From Gnetum montanum (lineage: Eukaryota; Streptophyta; Gnetopsida; Gnetales; Gnetaceae): 64,000 nt of DNA. The notes below the pieces were generated by a model. It had not been told where the DNA came from and made no database searches. It saw only the letters and a program-made list of their open reading frames with translations. Positions 11,483 to 21,358 of the stretch are shown piece after piece. Within the stretch, counting starts at the first letter, position 1. Every line of letters begins with the position of its first letter. Both the position numbers and the translations under genes were made by a program. The DNA lies in assembly GCA_015680685.1 (NCBI GenBank), contig MNCI01023527.1, positions 777,883-841,882 on the forward strand. Reading direction: 5' to 3'.

Positions 11483-11501
11483 TTGGCGCCGTTGCCGGGG
11501 A
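11483..11501 (+). promoter_or_regulatory. G1 outer primer-binding site (tRNA-Asp)
   Basis: TTGGCGCCGTTGCCGGGGA directly after the LTR; TGGCGCCGTTGCCGGGGA complements the 3' end of plant tRNA-Asp. This primer is typical of Athila and related OTA-lineage gypsy elements. Confidence 0.9.
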
Positions 11502-11628
11502 CTAAGTGTTTTCGCCAATTTAACATAAGGGATATCACTCACATCATTGTGAGCTGAAACGAACCTTCGGGTTAATCAGTTCATCAAGAACAAAAATTTA
11601 ATAACGGTAAATTAGCACACCATTAGAA

Positions 11629-11823
11629 ATGGCTTCTTCTCATGAAATCAACTCACCTAAGGACAATACAGGAGAAAGTCAGCATAATACGCATAACCGA
11701 GATCAACCATGTCCTCAATAGGCTAAAGTCACATATACTCATCCCGATGAGTATGTGCCAGATTTTACCTTTGATTTCCATCAAGATGAGCAATTGCGGT
11801 GGAGAGACTTGCAAGGTTACATC
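11629..11823 (+). pseudogene. G1 outer gag, 5' fragment
   Basis: Starts MASSHEINSPKDNTGESQ and runs through a THPDEYVPDFTFDFHQDEQL-like segment, matching the N-terminus of the inner gag that starts at 17652 on the minus strand. One in-frame TAG occurs early (CAATAG, near 11717). The match ends at about 11823, where a deletion junction joins it to a minus-strand LTR. The rest of gag and all of pol of this element are missing. Confidence 0.8.
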
Positions 11824-11832
11824 AGATCCGGG

Positions 11833-12286
11833 GCTTACCAAGTGCAGAATCCTGGAATACGCTACTGGGTTAGCAAGCATCCAATGCTCGTAATTGAGTC
11901 GTACTCATGCATTGCGTCAAGCAGCCGATTCCTTGACTAGCCGTACACGTCCGTAGACGCTCGTAATCAAGTCGTACTTGAACGCATTAGGAAAGCAGCA
12001 AATAAAGCAATAAATGAAACCACGTGCTGCAAGGTTTATCCAAACAAGTTCGTCTTTATTGACGTACACAACTTGGGTTCAGGTTACAAGCTGCTCGAAT
12101 AAAGAGCCGTTCACTCTAGGACTCCTACTGCGGGCACATGGGGAAAAATTCTAACTCTGGAGTGATCAATCTGCCAGAGCTTCGCTACACTAGCCAGGAT
12201 TGGGAAATAAGGGGAGTGCCGCCTCTTATTTATAGATATGGCGGCTAGCTGCGATATCGCGGCCTAGTGCATATGGCGTCTCATCA
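11833..12286 (-). mobile_element. G1 inner element, truncated 3' LTR
   Basis: Minus-strand TGATGAGACGCCATATG start at 12286, next to a polypurine tract. The first roughly 450 bases of the LTR are present and the remainder is missing at the junction with the outer gag. Its palindrome array has collapsed to one half unit (12251-12262), whereas the 5' LTR of the same element has more than 100 bases of array. Confidence 0.85.
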
Positions 12287-12304
12287 TGCCCCCATGACTG
12301 AATG
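12287..12304 (-). promoter_or_regulatory. G1 inner polypurine tract
   Basis: Minus strand reads CAGTCATGGGGGCA and then the LTR TGATGAG. The same context (an ACTCGAGGACGAG-like box about 10-25 bases upstream) precedes the tract at 20270-20282 and, with changes, those of N1 and G2. Confidence 0.85.
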
Positions 12305-14307
12305 AAAGCTCGTCCTCGAGTTCCTTACAATGATATCAGGTAGGTATGGGATTATTAGGGAAAATGGAACTAATGGGATAACATGTGAACGGTCCTTATT
12401 ACAAGACTTGACAAAAACTGGTGTTCATGACAACATGGGTGAACACCTTATTACAATGACATCAGGCCATAGTTAGCAGCTGAGAGAAAAGAGGAGAGAG
12501 AATAGAAGAGAAGAAGAGAGAAGAGTCTTGGTGCTGCCAACGCCTAGATTGCGCCTCTCGTTGCCCATCTGTAAGCACATTATCAGCTCCACTCCTTGCA
12601 TGCTGCTTCAGCGCTGCTCCACTCCAAGTGTTTGCTCCAGATCCATTCTGTTGTTGCACGATTGCCATCTCCACCCACAACACAATCATATATTAGCAAG
12701 GGTAATTGGATCATTAAGTAAAGCATACCCTGCTACGGTTGAGGCTCACTGGCTAAGTTGTGGTATGGCTGGTATGGATCTGGGAATATGTAGATAATGA
12801 TTACCGAAGGTATAGGGGTTAGGAAGAAAAACGAAAAAATCTGGGGCTTAGGATAAAAATCGAAAAATCAGGCCCCGTACCCCCATGACTAATCGCGAAC
12901 CTCCGGTAGCGTTAGAATGGAGAGAGAAAAAGGATAGGAATGATAGGTAAAAAGGAACAACTATGGCATCGGTAAAAGGATGTCATGATGGAAATGAACA
13001 AAAATGTTAATTAATTGCACAACGTCAAGGAAAAGAAGTTAACTAATGTTCCAAATAGGAGTGTCAGTGGGTCCTCCCCAAAGCAGGCGCATGCCTTTAA
13101 TGCCCTGACAATCCCACATTCAAAGAGTCCGTGGGCCCTGGAAATGTCCTTTCGAACAAGAGTTAAAGTCTTAACCGGAAGAATTTACCAAAAAGAAAAC
13201 AAAGCATCAACCAAAGTATATACAATGATACAACCGGCAATGAGGTGAACAATGGAGAGAAGGATGGGAAGAAGAGAAGTGGAATGGAATCCCAAGAACA
13301 AGGTGGTGTACAGCCCCTTGTGTGTTACATGATTAATGTGACTTGGCGAATCTCATTCCAACTCCGGCCTCAAACCAACCACTTCTAGTGACTTCGCATC
13401 AATGCAGTTGGTTAAATCATCCACTTGGGTAACAAGGATGCAACTTCGAGAAGCCACCACCATTCCGACGAAACAAAGGAGAGAATGGGAAGCGAGAAGG
13501 GCCTTAGTTAGAGGGAACACTTTGGTTCCATAACCAGTGCTTGTAGCCCAAATTTATTCCGTCTAAGGGGTGTGCTTTGAATCCTCACTTTTAGCTTTTT
13601 TAGCTTTCTCTTTTTTTTTTCTTCTTTTTTTTTTTCCATTTTTTTTCTTCTTTTTTTGTTTTGTGTTTTTATGCGTGGGGACCACACCATGCAAAGACTT
13701 CTTTATTTTTATTGTCTCAGCTTCCGATTATTGCGTTGCATCGGAACGGTAAGAAAGCCCAAGACGAAAACATCCAAGCACCCAAGTGAATGACCAACAC
13801 AAGGGCACCAAGTTCCCTTGAAGTCACACCCGTTTCAAATCCTTGAGTCCTTCCTTAGTTTGAGAAATGCCCAGTCACTGGTTCGTTAAAGTTCTTATTG
13901 GAAGGGAACTGTACATTTCCAAGCCAAGGGAAACCATAGACTTGATGGATGGATGGATGAAGTGATCTCATTGCCTGCCATATCAAAAGAACATACCTTA
14001 GTATCAACAATGTAACTTAAAGGTAAAAACCAAACATTAGCAATTAATGAAAAACAGTTCATCCCATCGGCCCGAACACTTATTGGGTGACGAATTTACA
14101 TGATGGATGACACACACACACACACACACAAAAAGATAGAAAAATATAACGATGTTGTAAAACAAAAACAAGAAAAGTTAAAGAAATTTGTAAAACAAAA
14201 ATTAGAAAAGTTAAAGAAATTGTAAAACAAAAATGTGAAAAACAAAAACGTTGTAAAACAAAAATGTGTAAAACAAAAACTGAAAAAGAACTGAGGGCCC
14301 CATATGA
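12305..14307 (-). mobile_element. G1 inner 3' non-coding tail
   Basis: Non-coding apart from the small ORF. It contains G-rich PPT-like copies at 12880-12890 and 14327-14337, a pyrimidine-rich tract near 13600-13665 on the plus strand, a (CA)n run at about 14109-14129, and iterated TTTTACA/TTTGTTTT words near 14155-14285. It aligns with the G1 outer tail (18689-20282) and with the G2 tail. Confidence 0.75.
12462..12668 (-). CDS. Small ORF behind a conserved acceptor-like site in the env position
   Basis: 68 codons starting MAIVQQQNGSGANTWSG and ending with a hydrophobic Phe/Leu/Ser-rich stretch. No family recognised and no complete signal or membrane signature. The ATG directly follows a polypyrimidine-GGTGGAG sequence with a TTGCTAATA branch-like element at 12691-12700; the same layout precedes N1 ORF2 at 48941. 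In the outer G1 copy the equivalent ATG (19901) meets a stop after four codons. It may be the vestige of a former env-position gene or chance. Confidence 0.3.
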   Translation of the reverse strand: MAIVQQQNGSGANTWSGAALKQHARSGADNVLTDGQREAQSRRWQHQDSSLFFSSILSPLFSQLLTMA

Positions 14308-17300
14308 TTAGCATAGGTGGCCATCTCCCCCATGACTGAGTTGTGAGGGAGAGATCCGAAGTAGTGAGCGCCTATTTGAATTTCTAAGCAGTGCCCAACT
14401 TCTCCCAATTGATGATCTTAAATTCAGGGGTGGAAGTTGGCGACGCTCACGTTCCAATGTGTCTATGCCACGGTTGTTGGCATGAGTTGCCTCAGTTCGT
14501 TCCATGCATATTTGTTTGCTCTTATGAGAAGCTGTCAACCACGGGGTGTCTACTACTTCTTGTGTGGTTGCTACATACAGGCATCTTTGTTGCAGAGTTT
14601 CCTGGGCACACCTGTGACATGGAGACATTTCCTCCGTGTCATCACCCGATGAATCACTGTATGTGATGCATGGAACTATCCTCTTCTCGATCTTTCCACA
14701 TATGTTTATCTTGGAGATTTCCAAGGAAAGATCACGGATCCTAAGGCATGCATCTACTGTGCTTAGCCATGCCCTTCCCATTATAATTGGGAAGTCCCCT
14801 TCGTTGTTGTTAACATCGATCACTAGGAAATCCGCTGGGTAGGACCAACCACACACAGTGGTGATAACGTCCTCCACCAAACCCAAGGGAATAGTGATGG
14901 ACTGGTCTGCCAGCTCTAGTTGGATGTTGCTCTTCTTAAGTTGGGGCAGGTTCCAGGCGTGATACATCTTTCGCGAAATTAAGTTGACTCCGGAACCTGA
15001 GTCAAGAAGAGCTCGATGTGGCGCATTCCCAGCGATCTGCAAATGAATAAAGGGACTCCCAGGGTCAGTTAGTTTCCTGGGAAGGTGGCCTACCTTGATC
15101 CAGTCAGTTACGGTATGTGTTAGCATAACCGTATGCGTTACATTCCCTTGGACTGAAGGGTGCTCCGAAGTGTTAGTAGTTAGAGGCCTATACATATACC
15201 CGTCCGCTTGTTGTTGCGAGAGCCTATCCGGGCTCCTAGTTCTGAAAAAGGGTCTCTTTTTTGTACAGTTATCGCCAGAACTAGTGTCCGGTTGGATATT
15301 TACACTCTGAATATTTACAGATCTCGCGGCGTGACGTTGCTGCGGTTGGGTAGGTAATTCCCCTTGCATTGTTGGAGCAGGAGGTGTTATGGGAACTACT
15401 TGAGGAAAAGGTGCGGGTGGAGTTAGAGGATGGACAGAATGTGGAATGTCTCCCGGAGGAGAAGGAGTCCTTCTGAAGTACTCCCGAGCGTAGTAGTGAC
15501 GGCGTGGAGTGTGACTCATAGCGTCACCTGGAGAAACTGGCTGCTGCACATAATAACCATAAGGATCAGGCTGCCGGTAAGGGTATCGATGTGTCGGCTG
15601 TGGCATCCCCCATGACTGTGGGTATTGCCACTGCTGATGTTGTTCGATGGGCTGCGGAGGTGTTCCACTTGGATAATACGTCAAGGGTTGGTGGAACTGC
15701 CTCGGGTTACCTTGTGGATAAGGTAACCTTCTGGGTGTTTGCCGTTGATTAAGTCTTGGATTTAATGCATACACCCCAGACTCCTGCAGATGTGAGATAA
15801 TTGGACAACATCCCTTAGGATGGTCATAATAGCAGACCTCACATCCACCGTCATTGTCTGAATCAGAATTTTCAGCCTCATCGGAGTTAGAGATTTTTCC
15901 CTTACCCTTGTTATGTGCAGGGTTAAAGTTTCTCCGCTTGTCTTTTCCTTTATCACTACTTCGCTCATCCCTAGACTCTTCTACGATTTTCAAAACTGTT
16001 TCTATTCATGAGTCTAAGGAATCCCACATTTGGTCTACCTTAGCCGATACCTCCGTTGTTAACTTTTGGATCGGCATGGTCTTCCTGTTCACCAACTCTT
16101 CGAGTGGTGACTCATCCTCCTCATCACAAAATTTCACTCCCTTCTTGCGAAGGGAGGGATCGCGGTTGTATTCCTCCGCACTTTCTCTTTTCCGTAGCTC
16201 ACCCTCTTCTTGTGCTACTTGCTCCAACAGTACCTCAACTTCATGGGCTCTTAGTTGAGAGAGTCTCCCCTGGGCGTAAGTCCCAAGAGTTCTTCTCGTT
16301 TCATTCCGTAACCCATCCACGAGGTGGTGAAGTTGATCCCGTCTAGCGTACCCATGGCCCGGGCAACGATGTAGCAATGTGTAATAATGGGCCACGGCAG
16401 CATCCAAGGAGTCATGAGCTCCTTGTTTCCAGCCTTGGATCTGCTTACGCAAGTTAGACACTCTGGAGTACGTTTGGTATTTGTTGTTGAACAGTTCAAG
16501 CATCGTACTCCACCTCCTGAGGGTTTCCGGTTCTAAGGACCGGTACCAGCTTTCCGCTTCTCTAATGAGTGTCCTTGGGAACAACTTGAGTTTCTGCCAC
16601 TCATTTTCTATGTTCTGCAAGGCACAGGCGTCGTGGAATGCCTGTAAATGATGTTGAGGATCAACGTTATATCCCCCTTCAAAACGTGGGATATTAGTTA
16701 TATCCAAACGCTTGATCCTACTGTCTTTTAGATGCCTTGTGGGAATTCTAACTGCCTCTCTAATGTCAAGCATGCTTCGGGTTGCGAATAGGGGTTCGTC
16801 ATGATCGTCCCTTTCATGACGTCTATGATGTCTATGTTGTGGTTCCCTATTCTCCCTACGTCCATGCCCTTGTCCTAACTCCTCTCGACTTTCTTGTCGA
16901 GGTATTTTATCTTGTCTACCTTTGCTCTCCGCTTTACGCTCATTGTGGTTGCGCCCAGATGTGGAAGGAGAGGATGAATGATGTGATGAAGGGGAAGAAG
17001 AAGGGGATCCATCACCATGGTGATGTTTCTTGCCTTCTCTTCGGCTGCTTCGGCCTCGATCGTTGTGATGATCAACGAGTCCATCATTAGTGCGAGTGAC
17101 TGTTCCTGCCGTGAACAACTGGTGCTCACGGGGATCAGGGCCTGGAATATGTATCGTTGATCTAAGGCCCTGATGCCTAACCTCTTCACCAGCGTGAGGA
17201 GGAGGAAAATCATTTTCTAAGAAACCCATCGTGAGGGGTTCCTCTTCTCCTATTTCACTAATGACGTAGGGAACCTTGCCCTTCAGCAGTGAATGTTGGC

Positions 17301-17652
17301 TCTCCTACCTTGCATCCCGAATACGTTGGGCTTTTGTGGGATGATAATCCCTCGTATCATGGTCATCCAAAACGTATTCTGCGAGCAGCTCATGCATGCC
17401 AATCTGTACCAAAGCACGGAAAATCATGTTGGGAGCTGAACGATCTGGGGGTAACACGATGTTACCTTGCATGTCTCTCCACCGCAGTTGCTCATCTTGA
17501 TGAAAAACAAAGGTAAAATCTGGCACATACTCATCGGGATGAGTATATGTGACCTTGGATTGTTGAGGACATGGTTGATCTTGGTTATGCGTATGATGCT
17601 GACTTTCTCCTGTATTGTCCTTAGGTGAGTTGATTTCATGAGAAGAAGCCAT
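14308..17652 (-). pseudogene. G1 inner gag-protease, one frame with two stops
   Basis: A single reading frame of 3345 bases interrupted only by an in-frame TAG (about 17305) and TGA (16006). Order: N-terminus MASSHEINSPKD; basic His/Arg/Ser-rich linker (about 16860-17130); gag core (DIREAVRIPTRHLKDSRIKR ... WYRSLEPETLRRW ... LGTYAQGRLSQLRAHE, about 16750-16230); short zinc knuckle CEVCYYDHPKGCC (about 15805-15845, CX2CX3HX4C); Pro/Gln/Tyr-rich segment; aspartic protease with intact ALLDSGSGVNLIS and IIMGRAWL (about 15030-14740). RT, RNase H and integrase are absent: protease is followed after about 110 codons by tail sequence. Both stops look like single C-to-T changes (other copies read Arg at the TGA position). 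It could once have supplied Gag; it cannot encode its own pol. Confidence 0.85.
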
Positions 17653-17779
17653 TTCAATGGTGTGCTAACTTCACCGTTTATTTATTGTTCTTGATTAAGT
17701 GATTAACCCTAAGGTTCATTTTAGGCTCACAACGATGTGAGTGATATCCCTTATGTTAAATTGGCGAAAAAACACTTAG

Positions 17780-17796
17780 TCCCCGGCAACGGCGCC
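17780..17796 (-). promoter_or_regulatory. G1 inner primer-binding site (tRNA-Asp)
   Basis: Minus strand GGCGCCGTTGCCGGGGA, two bases (TA) after the LTR end. It defines the minus orientation of the inner element. Confidence 0.9.
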
Positions 17797-17798
17797 TA

Positions 17799-18688
17799 TG
17801 ATGAGTGGCGAGGTACCCCTACACTCTACCATACGAATACGAGCATGCACGCGCGATCCGGTCGAACTCCGCAGACTAAATGCCTTAACACCACAAGAAA
17901 CACTTGGGGTTAATCGTTCGTTGTCTTCCCAGGCTTGCTTGTATGTGTCACGGTGTATGGTTAAGCAAGTCTGAGGTATGTGATTTTTCTGGTATTTTTT
18001 GCTTTTCTTCTATGCTATCAGGAGAAGGGTTGAGAGAACTAAACTAACTCTGACTAAAGATCTAAGTCTAAATTAACTAGCGTCAGCATCCGTTCCCACT
18101 TACCGGACACACCCTGAACTATGCAACTGTGGCTTACCAAACACTAATCGTTACTGGGATCGCCACACGTAACGCAAGTGCTCGAAGTGGTCATACTGAG
18201 GCACCTATTTAGCCTACGTGTGATAAGCAGCCGATTCCTTGACTAGCCGTACACATCCGTAGACGCTCGTAATCAAGTCGTACTTGAACGCACTAGGAAA
18301 GCAGTAAATAAAGTAATAAATGAAACCACGTGCTGCAAGGTTTATCCAAACAAGTTCATCTTTATTGCCGTACACAACTTGGGTTCAGGTTACAAGCTGC
18401 CCGAATAAAGAGCCGTTCACTCTAGCACTCCTACTGCGGGCACATGGGGAAAAATTCTAACTCTGGAGTGATCAATCTGCTAGAGCTTCGCTACACTAGC
18501 CAGGATTGGGAAATAAGGGGAGTGCCACCTCTTATTTATAGATATGGCAGCTGGCTGCGATATTGCGTATGCGATATCGCAGGGATAGACGCGATATCGC
18601 GTACGCGATATCGCATGGGATGCGATATCGCGGCAGTCGCGATATCGCGTACGCGATATCGCAGCCTAGTGCATATGGCGTCTCATCA
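17799..18688 (-). mobile_element. G1 inner element, 5' LTR
   Basis: Minus-strand LTR of 890 bases with TGATGAG/CTCATCA ends. It carries the longest palindrome array in the window (18556-18662), TATAAATA just downstream in LTR sense (18533-18541 region) and the same U5 repeat words as the other G1 LTRs. The right boundary at 18688 abuts outer-element tail sequence. Confidence 0.9.
18556..18662. repeat. CGCGATATCGCG palindrome array, G1 inner 5' LTR
   Basis: About 107 bases made of GCGATATCGC units, some paired through a TACG or TATG centre to give 22-26-base perfect or near-perfect palindromes, separated by short spacers. The partner LTR keeps 12 bases of it. Confidence 0.9.
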
Positions 18689-20282
18689 GCTTGGAAATGT
18701 ACAGTTCCCTTCCAATAAGGACTTTAACGAACTGGTGATTGGGCATTTCTCAAACTAAGGAAGGACTCAAGGATTTGCAAAGGGTGTGACTTCAAGGGAA
18801 CTTGATGCTTTGTGTTGGTCATTCACTTGGGTGCTTGGATGTTTTCTTCTTGGATTTTCTCACCGTTCCGATGTTACCCTATAATCGGTAGCTGAGACAA
18901 TAAAAATAACGAAGTCTTTGCATGGTGTGGTCCCCACGCGTAAAAACACAAAACACGAAAAAAAAACAAAAAAGAAGAAGTGAGGATTCAAAGCACACCC
19001 CTTAGACGAAATAAAATTGGGCTACAAGCACTAGTTATGGAACCAAAGTGTTCCCTCTAACTAAGGCCCTTCTTGCTTCCCATTCTCTCCTTTGTTTCGT
19101 CGGAATGGTGGTGGCTCTTCGAAGATGCATCCTTGTTCTTCAAGTGGATGATTTGGCCAAATGCATTGATGCGAAGTCACTGGAAGTGGTTGGTTTGAGC
19201 CCGGGGTTGGAATGAGATTCGCCAAGTCCCATTAATCATGCAATACACAAGGGGCTGTACAACACCTTGTTCTTGGGATCCCATTCCACTTCTCTTCTTT
19301 CCATCCTTCCCTCCATTGTTCACCTCATTGCCGGTTGTATCATTAGTGTATATTTTGGTTGATGCTTTGTTTTCTTCTTGGTGAATTCTTCCGGTTAAGA
19401 CTTTAACTCTTGTTCCAAAGGACATTCCCAGAGCCTACGGACTCTTTGAATGTGGGATTGTCAGGGCATTAAAGGTATGAGCCTGCTTTGGGGAGGACCC
19501 ACTGACATTCCTGTTTGGAACATTAGTTAACTTCTTTTCCTTAACGTTTGCAATTAATTAACATTTTTGTTCATTTCCATCCTGACATCCCTTTTATCGA
19601 TGCCATAGTTGTCCCTGTTTACCTATCTTTCTTACTCCTTTTCTTTCTCCATTCTAACGCTACTGGAGGTTCGCGATTAGTCATGGGGGTACGGGGCCCG
19701 ATTTTTCGATTTTTATCCTACGCCCCAGATTTTTTCGTTTTTCTCCTTAACCCCTACACCTTCGGTAGTCATCATCTACATATTCCCAGAACCATATCAG
19801 CCATACCACAACTTAGCCAATGAACCTAAACCGCAGCAAGGTATTCTTTACTTAATGATTCAATTACCCTTGCTAATATATGATTGTGTTGTGGGTGCAG
19901 ATGGCGATTCAATAAACAAGGGAATGGATCTGGAGCAAACACTTGGAATGGAGCAGCGCTGAAGCAACTATGCAAGGAGTGGAATTGATAATGCGCTTAT
20001 GGATGGACAACGAAAGGCGCAATCTAGGCGTTGGTAGCAGCAAGATCATTCTTTCTTCTTTTCTCTCTCTCTCTCCTCTTTTCTCTCAGCTGCCAACTGT
20101 GGCCTGATGTCATTGTAATAAGGTGTTCACCCATGTTGTCATGAACACCAGTTTTTGTCAAGTCTTGTAATAAAGACCGTTCACATGTCATCCCATTAGT
20201 TCCATTTTCCCTAATAATCCCATACCTACCTGATATTATTGTAAGGAACTCGAGGACGAGTTTTCATTCAGTCATGGGGGTA
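18689..20282 (+). mobile_element. G1 outer 3' tail and polypurine tract
   Basis: Aligns in reverse with the inner tail (12300-13930), starting GCTTGGAAATGTACAGTTCC. It holds a PPT-like copy at 19679-19689, an acceptor-like sequence GTGGGTGCAG|ATG with a TTGCTAATA branch-like box (19870-19903), and the true polypurine tract AGTCATGGGGGTA at 20270-20282. No protein-coding frame of note. Confidence 0.8.
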
Positions 20283-21358
20283 TGATGAGACGCGGTTTTC
20301 ACTAGGCCGCGATATCGCGTACGCGATATCGCGGCCGACGCGATATCGCGTCTTCTCCTGCGATATCGCGTACGCGATATCGCGTCCCGCCGCCATATCT
20401 ATAAATAAGAGGCGGCACTCCCTTCATTTCCCAATCCTGGCTAGTGTAGCGAAGCTCTGGCAGATTGATCACTCCAGAGTTAGAATTTTTCCCCATGTGC
20501 CCGCAGTAGGAGTCCTAGAGTGAACGGCTCTTTATTCGAGCAGCTTGTAACCTGAACCCAAGTTGTGTACGGCAATAAAGACGAACTTGATTGGATAAAC
20601 CTTGCAGCACGTGGTTTCATTTATTGCTTTCATTTACTGCTTTCCTAGTGCGTTCAAGTACGACTTGATTACGAGCGTCTACGGACGTGTACGGCTAGTC
20701 AAGGAATCGGCTGCTTGACGCAATGCATGAGTACGACTCAATTACGAGCATTGGCTGCTTGGTAACCCAGTAGCGTATTCCAGGATTCTACGCTTGGTAA
20801 TCCCAGTGGTAGTCCGATGTGTACGGCTAGTTAAGGAATCGGCTACTCATTGCTAGGCTAGAACGTGTGATAAGTACGACTTAGTTACGAGCACCCACGG
20901 GTGTGTACGGCTGGCTAAGGAATCAGCTGCTTATCACACATAGGCTAAATAGGTGCCTCAATACGACCACTTCGAGCACTTGCGTTACGTGTGGCGATCC
21001 CAGTAACGACTAGCGTTTGGTAAGCCACAGTTGCATAGTTCAGGTTGTGTCCGGTAAGTGGGAACGGATGCTGACGCTAGTTAAATTAGATTAGGACATT
21101 AGTTAGAGTTAGTTTAGTTCTCTCAACCCTTTCCTCTGATAGCATAGGAGAAAACGTGAAAAAACCAAAAAAATCATATACCTCAGACTTGCTTAACCAT
21201 ACACCGAGACACTTACAAGCAAGCCTGGGAAGACAACGAACGATTAACCCTAAGTGTTTCTTGTGGTGTTAAGGCATTTAGTCTGCGGAGTTCGACCGGA
21301 TCGCGCGTGTACGCTCGTATTCGTATGGTTGAGTGTAGGGGTACCTCGCCACTCATCA
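20283..21358 (+). mobile_element. G1 outer element, 3' LTR
   Basis: TGATGAG...CTCATCA, 1076 bases, after a polypurine tract. The array at 20308-20384 is longer than in the 5' LTR, which accounts for most of the length difference. Outside lies CCAAG (21359-21363), against CTAAG (10424-10428) at the left end: a target duplication with one C/T difference. The uninterrupted minus copy near 2205-2222 reads CCAAG, so the left copy mutated. Confidence 0.9.

Noticed and set aside
14391-14842. Plus-strand Cys/His-rich ORFs opposite the G1 protease, and similar ORFs at 15854-17090
   Set aside because: Antisense shadows of the gag-protease frame; no family resemblance.
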